This document shows, in pieces, positions 1 to 12,943 of a stretch of 64,000 nucleotides of DNA. Made by a program: the position numbers and the translations under genes. The DNA is from Alviniconcha marisindica (lineage: Eukaryota; Mollusca; Gastropoda; Provannidae), in assembly GCA_018857735.1 (NCBI GenBank), contig JABMCL010001716.1, positions 152,501-216,500 on the forward strand, written 5' to 3'. The notes under the pieces were generated by a model. That model did not search any database, was not told the origin of the DNA, and saw only the letters and a program-made list of their open reading frames with translations. Position 1 is the first letter of the stretch, and the number at the start of each line of letters is the position of its first letter.

Positions 1-189
1 TCCCACACTGCTCCCACCGATTTGTTTGTGGGAGAGGGAGAGGCGAGGAGTGGCGCTGGCTATTGTTTCACTGAAGCACACACTCTCCAGGTTTCGCTGG
101 AGGGTCGTTGGGTTGGAGGACGCCCGCTGCCAGTCGAGAGGTCCGTAATTTTGCCCACCGTCTGTCGCCTCGTCGGTCTCGCCCATCGC

Positions 190-900
190 CGCAATTTTGC
201 AAGTCTTTATTGCACCGTTCGGGGCTCGGTGGTATAAATACCGATATTACTGATTTAGATCCATCCCCGTCCCTAATAAGCCTTATGGTTTATGCGGACG
301 TTAAGCACCATGTTTACTTACTAATTTAGAACCATGACTTTTACCCCCCACCGTCAGTTACTCTCGCCCAATGGGGCAATTAATGCAAGTCTTTATTGCA
401 CCGCTCGGGGTTCGGTGGTATAAATACCGATATTACTGATTTAGCTCCATAAAGACCCCCCCCCCCCCACCTCCCCTCAATGCCCTTTGCACCGCGGGGT
501 CGGAAAAAAACCAATTCTCTTGCCCAATGGGGGGAGCAAGGGACAAGCAACTTTATTGCACCGTTTGGGGTTCGGTGGTATAAATAATAAATACCGAGAT
601 TACTGCTTTAGCTCCATGACTTTTACCTGACGGGGGTCAGTCATTCTCGCCCAATGGGACAATGCAAGTCTTTATTGCACCGTTCGGGGTTCGGTGGTAT
701 AAATACCGATATTACTGATTTAGCTCCATGACTTTTCCCGGCGTCCGTCAGCTTCGCCCAGTGGGGCAATACAAGTCTTTATTGCATCGCTCTGGGTTCG
801 CGGTGCTATAACTATCGATATTCGTCGTTAAGTCCATAACTTTTTTCCCTGTCTGGCCTTGCAGCAATACAGTTTTATTGCACTGTTCTGGGTCTGCCGG
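190..900. repeat. Degenerate tandem array with TATA-like motif
   Basis: About six irregular copies of a unit of roughly 110-160 bp. Each begins near AGTCTTTATTGCACCG, continues GGGGTTCGGTGGTATAAATA, then ATATTACTGATTTAGCTCCAT and ACTTTTACC. Copies start near 200, 378, 548, 664, 774 and 870 and decay to the right; short insertions occur between copies 1 and 2. The TATAAATA in each unit could be promoter-like, but no RNA gene was recognised on either strand. The array stops at a G-run near 905-920. Confidence 0.75.
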
Positions 901-1111
901 ACGGAGGGGGGGGGGGGGGCTTCCAGTTTGCGTTCTACTTTGGCGTGAGTCACAAACAGGGTCATAAATGAGTCTAAAAGCGGAGAGCGCACACAGTGCG
1001 TGGGGAAATCAATCTAAAAAAAGACAGATGATGAATTAGAACACTGTAGAACGGTGAAAAGAGTACAGAAAGAAGAAGAAAAAAGTCAGCTAGCTTTTTT
1101 TTCTTTTTTGA

Positions 1112-1160
1112 CCGTCCCTAATAAGCAACCTCGCTTCTGTGGACGTAAAGCAACATGGTG
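1112..1160 (+). mobile_element. SINE-A 3' fragment
   Basis: Carries the tail shared by the dispersed family here called SINE-A: GTCCCTAATAAGC, then about 12 variable bases, then TCTGTGGACGTAAAGCAAC. Related copies or fragments are at 265-312, 2775-2985 (two copies, reverse), 21679-21727, 35760-35862 (reverse), 47798-47882 and 50622-50718 (reverse). The longer copies add a 5' segment containing GAGCTGTGTGAAAGTCGAGG. No polymerase III boxes were seen in these short copies, so tRNA origin is not shown. Confidence 0.65.
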
Positions 1161-1598
1161 TAGCTTCTTCTTTTTTCTTTCTTCTTTTTTCTAGACGAAA
1201 ACGTCGGGAAACAGTGCAATGTGGACTTTTCTCTGGTTGACAGACTCACGCGTTAAAATTAAAGCAGCGCTCCTTTTGTTTTGTGAACGCTTGTGGCCCC
1301 GAACAAAACATAACAGTGTTTGTACCATCAGGTAGCAAACTACCGCTACAGTGCCCCAAATCTTCCCAGACCACCCCCTCACACACACACCCTTTCTAAT
1401 GTGAAAATGTAAAGCAGGTAAACACGGAGACATGAACGGATTGCCAATAACAATAACATGCGCTGAGGATTTGGTGTGGCAAGCAGTCACAATGGATTTT
1501 CTGCGACTCAGGGATGACTCGCGCTTTGTACAAAATCCCATTTGTGATTTGTTTGTTCACGTCAAGCCCCTTGCTCCCGAGAGTGAGCTAGCGACTGA

Positions 1599-1601
<3 letters not shown>

Positions 1602-1677
<76 letters not shown>
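1602..1677. repeat. (GA)n microsatellite
   Basis: An almost pure GA dinucleotide run of about 75 bp. Other simple repeats in the window: (GA)n 2699-2753; (GA)n 7317-7371; (AT)n 12871-12937; (AT)n 20993-21036; (GT)n 49821-49898 followed by purine-rich GAGA/GACA to 50120; (CA)n 52147-52191; (GT)n 61380-61525. Long G runs occur near 905, 32549-32571 and 48909-48928. Confidence 0.95.
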
Positions 1678-1678
<1 letters not shown>

Positions 1679-2697
1679 TCCTAAATTTTAATTACAATCG
1701 CGCCTGATCTTGTCGAGATTTGAACAACTCTCAGACAAATAACATTTTTGATTGATTTCACTTTTCTTTCTTCTTTTTTTTAAACCGCAAACACACACAC
1801 ACACACACACAACCACCTGTTTATGCTTGTCCGAAAAGCAATTATGTCGAAAGATGACCAGCTGTTTCTTGCCAGTTGTGAACATATAAGCGTCCATATT
1901 GAGACATCCATGTCAAAATGATACCGTCCCACGAGCCATCAGCGTGAACTACTAGTCGTGTGTAAGTGCTACCTTGACAGCTTCTAGTGATTTGTGGACT
2001 TGTTGCAAAAGCGCTGCACATTTGCTCCTGTGGTTGGTTGGCTGCATGGACCATTGTTATGAATATTCACGAGGGAGGTCCACGAAATCGAAAGCGAGAT
2101 TGGACATGGTTAACATGGAGTCACTCTTAATGAGCTAGGTCACGGCGGGTCACTTGATCGAAAGCGAGGTTGGAAACAGCAAAGATGGCAGTCAAACCTG
2201 GCTTTCAATCACGCGACCGCCGTGATCTACCTCCTTAAGAATGGTGCATGGCGAGGACTGTCCAATTGTAACAGTATGAATGCGCGAGTGATGCTATTTG
2301 ATGCATGAACATTTACCACCTGTACCGCCTTGTTGTTGTAAGAGTGGTAGAAATCCATCTGATGATTTTGATTGACTGGTTGATGTAATTGCAGCCATGG
2401 AACATTTCTAGACCCGTGATTGGTGATCAACGCTTATTTGTGGTTGTGATAGTTTATGTTTTGTGGTTATAACATTTATGCCTGCTTTGTCCTGTGAGCA
2501 TGCGAACTTCAGTGAATTTGATTAACTGATTAAAAACCGATGCCTTATATTCAATGCCAAATGAATGATGTTCAACTGATCAAAGCTCGCTTGAAAAGCA
2601 GTATTGCGATGTTTGAATCCTTTGTGCATAATCACAGTTAAGATGGATAAATAAATCGACAGAACAATCCATATTATGCGTTTTTGTGTGTGTGATG

Positions 2698-2757
<60 letters not shown>

Positions 2758-2774
2758 TGTGTTCAGTTTGAGTT

Positions 2775-2985
2775 CAATGTTGCTTTACGTCCACAGAGGC
2801 CACAAAGGACTATTAGGGACGGGGAACCCAGGACGGCCACCTCGACCTTTCAAGTCACACAGCTCCTGAGCTCTGGTAGTGATATTCGAGTCCAGTGTTG
2901 CTTTACGTCCACAGAGACCATAAGGACTGTTAGGTACAGGGAGCCCAGGACGGCCACCTCGACTTTCACACAGCTCCAGAGCTGT
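2775..2985 (-). mobile_element. Two tandem SINE-A copies
   Basis: Two consecutive copies of about 100 bp, each reading TTGCTTTACGTCCACAGAG, then an AGGACTRTTAGG-type block, then a CCCAGGACGGCCACCTCGAC block, then CACACAGCTCC. They diverge at a few positions and lie directly after a (GA)n tract. Apparent open frames across them are repeat-derived, not genes. Confidence 0.7.
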
Positions 2986-3059
2986 GTGTGTGTGTGTGCG
3001 CATGCGTGCGAATCTTCAAGTAAAAGGAGTCGTGGACCTTTGCCGTATGATCAATGATC

Positions 3060-5741
3060 TCACGAACACTGCAGCACTATCGCCACCAACAGCCATTGCC
3101 ATGACAGCACCCAAAACAAGAATGAAAAATGCTCGGTTGACAAAATACAGAACCCTCTTTGATACTATTAATTTACTATCTTGTGACCCTTAAATGGGTC
3201 ACGGTCATAGACACAAATCGATCCGAATGACCTCACTGGAGGTCATCACAATGCAGTTATAAGGACCTAACATTCCAGATCACAGATAGTACTACCAGAC
3301 TAAAAAAAATGTGGTAATTTTCATTTATTACCCAAATAACTTTGGATTACTGAGACAAAAAGATTTATCATATTCATGCCAGCCTGCATTGTATCAAAGC
3401 TGTTTTGCCCCCTCCCCCAACTTTTGTAGGTTGCACACTGCAACTTGTTCTTCAGGCATTAATCATAATTTCCTCCCAACTTGCCATCACAAAGGAGCAT
3501 GACTTCTATTTCTAAGTTCTAAAAACAGGTTTTATCCAATATGCAGGCTTTATTATATTAAAATAACACTTTGCAATCAAAGATTTGTTTCTAAACACCC
3601 TGGTGATTTTCTATGGATTGTTGAAACCTTGTTTTACCAGTAACAATTAGTGGTACTAAACATACAAAACAGTAGGGTGTCCCCACTGTCGCATGCAATG
3701 ATCTGTGGCACAAGAAGTGCATGTTTATGCCACCTAAGGAAAAGGGAAAAAGATTAGAGGTCAAGCCTATTTTAACACTTGATGGTGCGTTGTACAACTG
3801 ATCCTGTACCACTCACAGATGTTTTCTTCATGATTTTCATGAGGCATTTCAACACAAAATCTGTCGTTTCAGGATTTTATTTTGATCTCACTTGCATGAG
3901 AAAAAAGTACCTTTTTTAACATCATGTGGTAAACAATGACAAAAACAAAACTCATAACCAACTGTTTTGTGTATGGAAGTTGAACTGTGGCAACAAGTTC
4001 AAATTATGCTAGTTTTCAACATGCAGTTACTGAAATTAATGACAGACTATCTGGCATCTTGAACAAATTTCTTCCAAAACAAGCATACTTTAAAACTCAA
4101 CAGAGTCATTTTCAATGCCATGACACTTGCACAGTAACAACCTCTAACCACTAACCAAAGCAACATATATTATTTTTTCCCCCTACACAATCTTTTTCCT
4201 ACACAATCTTCTTTTTCTTAGTCCCAGCAAGAGGTCACATTAAACATTTATGGTTATGGAACAGGTACAATACAACGTAATAAATAGACAATCCCACATT
4301 CTGTCCAGTGTGATACCAGTTTTGCACATGCTTACTTTTACAGAACTGAAACTGTGAAATCTTGGTTTCACATAAAACGAAACCAGTATTATGTTAATTT
4401 TAATTGTTATTCTACATATAAATACACATTTTATAAAGCCTATGTAAATGACATAAATGATAAGTTGATTGTGATTCTCGGCTTCAAATAAAAATGTTCC
4501 ATTAAAATTCAGCTACATAATATTCTTCTATTTTCCGAGTTCATACAGGATTTTGACTATTTTGTCCAGTCCAAGTTAATGCTCGGCTACACATATAATT
4601 TGAACTCTTTGTGTACATGTAGCATCAATCTGAACCAGGTCTGGGAGAGCTTCAAGCATTCTTTCTTCCATTTTCCTTTTATTATTCATCTAAACACGAA
4701 GTAATTTTACCCCCTTCAGAATACATTTTCTGCAGATCATTCTTGTGAAATTTCCACTTTCCAAAACCTTGGACAAGAGTGCCATTTTCTCCAAATTTTC
4801 AAGGCCTCCAAAAAGGCATCTCTGTTCATTTTCCCAAACTTTTAAAGACTGTGTGAACCCTGATGTAATGAAGATGATGATGTCATCATGCTCCTTTTTT
4901 TGTTGTTGGTCCGTCCATACAGTACAACACTACTACAAGACTAGCTTGAACTTCACCGTGACCTCATTGTCTTTACAGATATGTAATATGTATGTGGTGC
5001 AAACTCAAATGCAAGATCACTCTGATGACTCATAGGAGACCACCTTCTCTGAAACCTTTTTCATCTTATTGCCACAGAAGTTAACCCTGGGTGAACACCA
5101 CCACTCTTGTGAGACCACTCTGCTTGACTGATGGGCTTCAAAGAGCGGTTCCAGTGTAGATCAAACATCAGGTTCTGAAATACCAGTTTTGATTACTTGT
5201 GATTTGCATTGCTTGTAGTCATTGTTACCATCACTTTTCCGCTTGAGGTGTCTCAACATGGATGTAGTTTATATTTTAAGTATGTACAGCGGGCAGAGCT
5301 CTATTTTCATGTTAGAGCTTTATAACTATTGCATTATTAGTATTATTTTGACACAAACTCAAATGGATTAGCACAGGAAAAAAAGTCCTATTAAATTTCA
5401 TACTTAAATACAGTTCTGTATATGTCTGTCTTCCCAAGAATGGCTCCTGCCACTCCTCAACCGATGGAATTCCAGCCACACAAAATCTGATGTCTGTATA
5501 CTCACTCTTGTAACATGATACGCTGATCTTTCATGCACACACTGCAAATGTATACAGAACCACAGAGACACAGAATTGATGAAGTGCACATCAGCAACCC
5601 TCAAGAGTCACATTCCACAAATTCCAAGTTTCCCTGTGCCACTACATCATTATACCCAAGTTCCAAACCCAGGTGAATGTAACATAATCTGTGCGTAAAA
5701 AGACACATTGAATATCAACCCAAATTCACAAATGATTAACT
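3060..5741. other. Non-coding; probable 3' flank/3'UTR of PRIM2
   Basis: No coding exon was recognised on either strand. Because PRIM2 ends at 5742 on the minus strand, part of this A+T-rich stretch is likely its 3'UTR. Minus-strand AATAAA motifs exist (for example the complement of 4678-4683), but none can be assigned as the cleavage signal from sequence alone. Confidence 0.45.
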
Positions 5742-7313
5742 CTAACTCTGCATCTCCTGAAGAGCTGCATCATCAATCCTTTGCAGATCTGCGTCATCGT
5801 CATCATCAAAGTCGTCACCTATTTCCTCCACACCACTCAGCTGGGAGGCGGAGAGGTTGGCTGAAGACGGAGTTCCCTGGGAAACTGGCTGAGACCCAGA
5901 CACCACCGACTGGGGGGTGTTCTGGGAAGATGCGGGAACAATCCTGACGCCCTGAGGGGTATGTGGAGTGCTGCTTGGCTTATCTGAAAACAAAAAGGGT
6001 TAGTTAGTTACTTAGTTCAACTGGGTTTTTAACACCCCATTGACTGCCTAGAAACACACAGACTATTTTAAATCAAACATCATGGAACAACATCAGGGCA
6101 AACAAGGGAGAGTAGGAACAGGTGTACACTGTTATAATGTTGCTGGGTACCAAAAAAGGGATGCGCTCAAAAAGACAACAAAGAACTTGCTTTGATAAAC
6201 ACTGGGCATGCCCTACCCTGCTTCATCAAGACGCACAAAAGATGAAACAGGTAGAGAAGTTCCAGGTGCTTCTAGACAGAACGTTGATATACTGACACAG
6301 GGCACTGACGTTCAGCAGATGTTTCTTTTTATTATAATTTTTCTTCCCCTTTTTTTCCCACATCAGAAAAACTTACCAGGATAAAGAATCAGCTTACCCA
6401 AGTTTTAGTGCAGATGAAACACCTGACCCAAGTTTTTGTGCAGATGAAACATCTTACCCAAGTTTTTGTGCAGATGAAACACCTGACCCAAGTTTTGTGC
6501 AGATGAAACACCTTACCCAAGTTTTTGTGCAGACGTTTGTAACTCTCCTCGAAGTACTGGTTGGGATGCTGGAAGCTGACTTCTGCTTCTTCCTCCCCAC
6601 CAGTCAGTGAGCCGTGAATCAGTTCAAACATCTTGGCGCAAGCCACCTGATAGTGGCCTCCCTTGGAGTACTGCAAGACCTGTCAACAAACGTTCCACGT
6701 ATCATCATATGTCACAATGGGGGTGATGACAATGTCAATTGCTTGAGTGAGTGAAGTGGCTGAATGCTGTGTTTTCTCCAAAATGCTGTGTTTGTAACTG
6801 GGCATTGCCAACATAATCCATCAAGATCAAGATCAAAGACAGGGTTTGCACAGCCCTTCAAAATGCTTGACAATTCTTGAATTTTGAAAGCAAAGAGGAA
6901 GACAGAGAGAGGCTGAGCCTACGCCTAACTAGGAGGTGCAAATTATATTGCAGTCTGAAACAAAGAACGTCTACAAAGCTGACTTGACAGTGAACCTTCC
7001 ACTACCATTTGCAGCCTGTCACAACCACTAAGCTAGTGGATTTAGGTTTGTTTGTTAACCCATGTGTCTTTATTTCAGATCAGAGTGACCTCTCTGAAGA
7101 CCCCCCCCCCCCCCCCCACGCTTTGCTACAACAGAAGCAGTAGGACCTTCACCTGTATTATAATATAGCATTGGGGGTGCACCCACACTGCTTCTCAATA
7201 CTGTAACAGTTCAGTTTGTTGCACAGACACTAAGACAGACAGGAACAGCAATCAAAGAAGAGAGAGAGGAAGGGGAAAGAACTCAAACTCAAAAACTTTA
7301 TTTTACAAGGATT

Positions 7314-7374
<61 letters not shown>

Positions 7375-10300
7375 TCTCTACGAAAAGGTGTCCTTTGACA
7401 GAATGTATGCTGGATACCACACTTTAATTCCACTGCCTATTGCAGTTTTTATATGTATTCATCCACACACCTGGTCTACTTCCTCCTTCCGGAGTCCCTG
7501 TGTGCACAGTTTCTGTCTTACCAGGTCCTGGTCAGAGTGTTTGAAAGGGCAGCCTGCAATACACAATGAGATTTAGACGTCAAGAAACATAAGAAACCAT
7601 GACAGGATTTTGAAGGCTTTCACACTCCCAAAGGGTGTGATCTGAGACGACTGGCAGAAGCACGGCTAAACGCAAGGAACAAAAGTACACCTGCAAGACC
7701 TGTGATAAAAACGATGTATGTGTCAAGAGCAGAAGCCAGACGTGTGACCAACTGATGTTTTATACGGTATACCCAGTCAACCATGGAGGTCATATTAAGG
7801 CAAAACAAACATCAGACCACAAGTAAAGGTCAACTTCACTGTTCATGAGGCACAAGCTGTTTATATGTTCAAAGAGGACAGGGAAAACAACTGAAGCAGT
7901 GTGAACAGGGAAGTAGGAAGGCATAAATTAGAGAAGCAGAACCACCAGCAGTTGGTAAAGCATGCAAAGCTATAATCTGGTTAACTTCAAGCTCTCAGAA
8001 GAGAACCCCTGACAGCCCCGGGTTCTCAACTGAGGGACCTTGACTTCTGCATCTGCAGAACTCCACTGTGGGAATACGCTGCCAAAGCATTCACAAATAC
8101 CACTCAGTTCCTGCATTTTGCTGTGGGAATACGCTGCCAAACCATTCATGAATACCACTCAGTTCCTGTATCTGCAGGACACAAACAACACTTGCTTTTT
8201 GCATCTGCAGTATTCTGCTGGGGGAATACGCTGCCAAACCATTCATGAATACCACTCAGTTCCTGTATCTGCAGGACACAAACAACACTTGCTTTTTGCA
8301 TCTGCAGTATTCTGCTGGGGGAATACATTGCCAAACCATTTTGCAAATAATAGATGGAATAATTCTGCCCAAATGCATGCTCAGCTGGGATCATTTCTTG
8401 CACTCTCCAGGATTTTTTTATGCTAAAGACATGAACAACTCTTGAGACGAAGAAGTTTGGGCTGAGACACAGGGCTTCCCGGCCCTTTCTCTCACATGTC
8501 CGTTGGTCAAAAATAGTAGCACCCTGTACACCTGTCATGTAAATGTACATCTGCAGAGACATGCAAAGCAAAGACAATGGAACACCTGCCCTGAATCAGT
8601 AAACACAGCACAAGCATATTATAAATAATGCCTGGTTTGAATGGTGGGTGCTGAGAATAAATCATTAAAATCAGTAAACACAGCTTGTATAATAATGCTT
8701 GGTTTGAATGGTGGGTACTGAGAATAAATCATTAAAATCAGTAAACACAGCACAAGTATAATGCTTGGTTTGAATGGCGGTGCTGAGAATAAATCATTAA
8801 AAGCTGAAAATATTTCCTCAGCTGACACCACGTCTCAACAGTTTTACATTTTGTTTCCATCCCTCAAGTGCCTTGTAAAGCAAGCATTTGCCATGCCCCT
8901 CTCCAAATCTGAGCAACCTGGAGGTCGTGTCTTCAAGATAAGTAAATAACAATAACAATAATAACAATATACTTTATTCATCCCAGCGGGAAATTAAAGC
9001 TGTCATTCGATCACACAACGAAGAACATATCTCAATAATTCTAAGTCATGAAACACATGCATGCACATACACTCTTAGACATACGCCCTCTTTCTCTCAA
9101 TCAGCATACACTAATAGGAATGATCTAATGCTAGTACTTAGCAATACTAATAAAAAATACTAAATACTAATAAATACTACAGACTATCCCCACATCAGTC
9201 TTTCCATGTAGTTTTATTCCTCTATGAAGCATAATTTATGTTTGGAAGATGCAGTTTTAATACATGCAGCCTCAGTCACTTTGTCTCAGAGAATTTCCAC
9301 TATTTTAATTTGTTTGTAGTTCATAGCCCCAGCTCACCGTGAAAGTCACCGGCAGCAGGCGTGTTGGAGGTGATGATCTTCATGCAGCTGTACGGTGTGT
9401 AGTCTGTCTTTTTACCCTCCTGGCCGTAGTTGTGGCGAATGTTGTACAGGTATCTCTTGTCAAACTGGAAATAAAAGAGTACGCATTGTGATCTCTTGAA
9501 CCATCTTCTTGGTCACATCTTTATATCCCGAGTGTCAATAAAAACTTTAAATCTTCCAAAAGTAATCTATTTCGAGCTATGTCCATGAGCTTTGGAATGC
9601 ACTGAAAACTGAACCTTTTTGTTGTTGTGTTTTTGCGCTTTTCAAACACAACTTAAAATGCACAAGATAAGTTCAATAAAGATATATATTTTGTTGTTGA
9701 AAAAACAAACAAAAAACGGATGAAGCATTCATTTCTTGCTCCTTTATTATTTTTTCATTGCTACTTCTTGTGTTTTGGTGCTGTTTTCTTTCTGCTACTT
9801 CTAGTTTCTGATCCTGATTCAGCACAATGACAGTCTCAGCTCATGCCCCAAGCATGGCTTTCGTATGGATGTTGGGATCATTTTACAGACTGACACTCAT
9901 CATCATCACCTCACAACCCACCTGATCACCATCAATGATCTTGGTGAACTCCGAGCGCCAGAACTTGATGGCCTGGTCCAGAGACAGACCGATCCCCTTC
10001 AGAAAGAGGCCGTACTGCTGCCGGCCTCCATGACGCAGGTGGTGGTTGCTGCGCAGCGCTGTGTGCAGCTGCTGCATGCACAGGGGGAAAGACTTCTTGG
10101 ACAGCTGAAACAAGAGCAGCACCGACATGTAGGTAAGACAGGCATGTCCCCTGCATTCTGTCACTGGGAAAACGTGGGCAGAGGCAACTAGCCAGTTTGC
10201 TCTCGCACTGGGGTGGGTGGGGGTGAGTGGGGGTGGGTGTGCTTGTTCATCCACTACTGCTGTCAATCCTGTTGGGCTCTGCTGCTCTGGACGGATGTCT

Positions 10301-12869
10301 GAAGACGAGACAGGGTGCAAGTTAACTGGAAATTTCCATTATTTTATAGGTTAGGATCAGCAGATACTGGGGGAAAAAAATCAGCAGTCAGACAAATGTT
10401 GTTTTGTTTTACCAGTTCTCCCCCCCCCGCCCCCTTTAAAAACAACCACACAGCACACAGAAAGTGTGTGTGTGCGTCCTAGATGGGGAAGGGAGCTGGG
10501 TGTTTGTTAGCAGAACTATGATAGTAGTATACAGATATGTTTGTGACTAGTTACAATGATTGCCTGACCGATTTTTGTCAACCACCTTTGAGATATACAG
10601 ATGTCACACCAGTTTCAAAAATGTCTAGTGCAATCACTGCCAGATGGTGCTGGAGAGCTGACTGAGAGCAAGGGATCTGCAGCTTATGCCGGAAGAAGTA
10701 ATTCAGATTTGTATTTAATGTTAACACATGCAGGACCCTCTACACCAGCCAATTTTTGGTTTGTGAGAACGTCCAGTGGCCTCCTATATGTAATAAGAAG
10801 TCTGACAACTGATGACCACATGTATGTTAGCTCTGGGCGCAGAGGTTTGAATTAGTCTAAAAAGAAAATCAGATATCTTTCCCGCCACATCTCCACTGTT
10901 TCCAAAGTCAATTTAGCAAGGAGTGTTTTCCACCATCAGGCATGAGACTGCAACACCATGAAATAATCTGAACCCCCCTAAATCTCCTTCCTAATGCACC
11001 ATGATGATAGCAGAATTCAGAGCTGCTGTCAAAATGTTTCAGACAATTGTCAAAGTAGTATGACTTCAGGCAACTGAGTGAGGTATTTCCAGCTTGCATT
11101 CATTTTCACACAGGTTCTGGTTCCTGTCTCACCATGTCGATCATGTCGGCGGTGATTTCCCCGACAGGTTTCTTGCTGCCATAGTCCTGACCGACATAGC
11201 GACGACTCAAGCTGCACAGCATGGGCAGCAAACGCCCATCTTCTTCAAGGTGGGGAAGTGCACGAGCTGTCACCTGCAGTGGACGTGATGTGTGTTAAAC
11301 TAAAACATAAGGGTACATGTGGAGATATCCAAGGGAGCTAATCAGAGCTTGGAAGACATCACACAAACACAACAAGGACCTGAGTCACCTACACACTCTC
11401 TCACATGGCATGTGATTAAGTACAAGGTACATGAAGTCCACATGAGGTACATCTTCATAAATATACATCTACTGTAATTATCCACTGTTGTAGTAAAATA
11501 AATGGCAAAATAAACCAAGCAAAGCCCCAGTAAGTATAACTAAATGACAAAACCAAACCAAAGCAAGTAAAACCAGATGAGAAAACAGGCATGGTTTAAG
11601 TCAGGAAGTGGTAGTAATAGTAATTGTTGTAAGCAAATTTTCAGTTGAAAGGTTTGTAAAATATTAATTTTGCTTACAAAACACAATTTTGCAAAATATA
11701 AATTTCACAATTCATGTCTCAGATCACAAAATATGATTTTATCCCCCCCCCCCACCCCTGTTTATTATTACTGAGAGGGAAAATGGCTACAACTTAGGGT
11801 CAGTCTGGATGTCTCTGATTCGGAAATGCCACTTATTCAATCATTGTCTTGGGCAAGCGATCACTAACAGTGGGATGACAAATTCCCGGACCAAGGTGAA
11901 GAAAGCACCCACCGCTAAGCTGTGGGAGAGCTGAATTCGGTAGACAGTGAGGAGAACGGACACCAGGTCGTCCTGGGGCACGTAGGCAAACCCACGGTGC
12001 AGGTACACCCGCCGCGCTCGCACCAGGTCCAAGGCTTCCGTGAAAGGCACCTGCAGATCAGGTCAATCACTGTGAAAACACTAATGGTAACAGTAACAGT
12101 AATGCTGTGAAAACATTAATGGTAACAGTAATGCTGTGAAAACACTAATGGTAACAGTAACAGCAATGCTGTGAAAACACTAACGGCAACAGCAACAGCA
12201 ATGCTACAATGGTGCAGGTCAATCACTGTGAAAACACTAACAGTAACGCAACATTAGCTCAGGTCAAACACCGTGAAAACACTAACAGTAACAGTAATGC
12301 AACACTGGCTCAGCTCAATCTCCGTGAATTCACTAACAGTAACGTAACAACAGCTCTTCAAAGTGCCTTATGTTTGGATGTGCCTCAAAAGGACAAGAAA
12401 GTACCATGATAATCAGACTGACATAGGAGAACATCTGAGATGGGGTGGAGTGTATGGGCTTCCCTGAGCACGGTAAGCACCATCTTGAGCTGAACTGAAC
12501 TAACTAAGCACCGCAGGGAAGAAAACTTTGCAGGTTCATGGTACATGTATCAGTTTATACATGAAAACACACACACACACAGAGTCCCCTCCCCCTCCCA
12601 GTGTAACCAGCCTTACAAAATTAATCTGATCATGTGCAGAAGCCACAGGCTTGCTAAGTAAGACACCTGATCAGACAGTGTGTAAAGGAGAGGAGGAGAA
12701 CCACAAGCTGGCAGTGCTGTACCTTGTAATGTTGTATGCCTTTGGAGTAGGTGTCGTCCTTGCCCATGGCTGCATCCAGCTGCTTGCTGAGGCGGTAGTG
12801 TTCCTCCTGCTCTATCTGTCAACATCATGATGCTATTTTACATTACACTGTTCATCACTACACAAAAGA

Positions 12870-12943
<74 letters not shown>

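Larger units (their letters stand above)
901..2690. other. Intergenic, no gene seen; microsatellites
   Basis: No coding region was recognised. The stretch holds a G homopolymer (about 905-920), a short SINE-A fragment (1112-1160), a (GA)n tract (1602-1677) and a (CA)n tract (about 1790-1811). The remainder is unremarkable A+T-rich sequence. Confidence 0.6.

Noticed and set aside
2686..3057. 123-codon open frame
   Set aside because: It starts in a (GA)n tract (Arg-Glu run) and continues through two SINE-A copies; not a gene.
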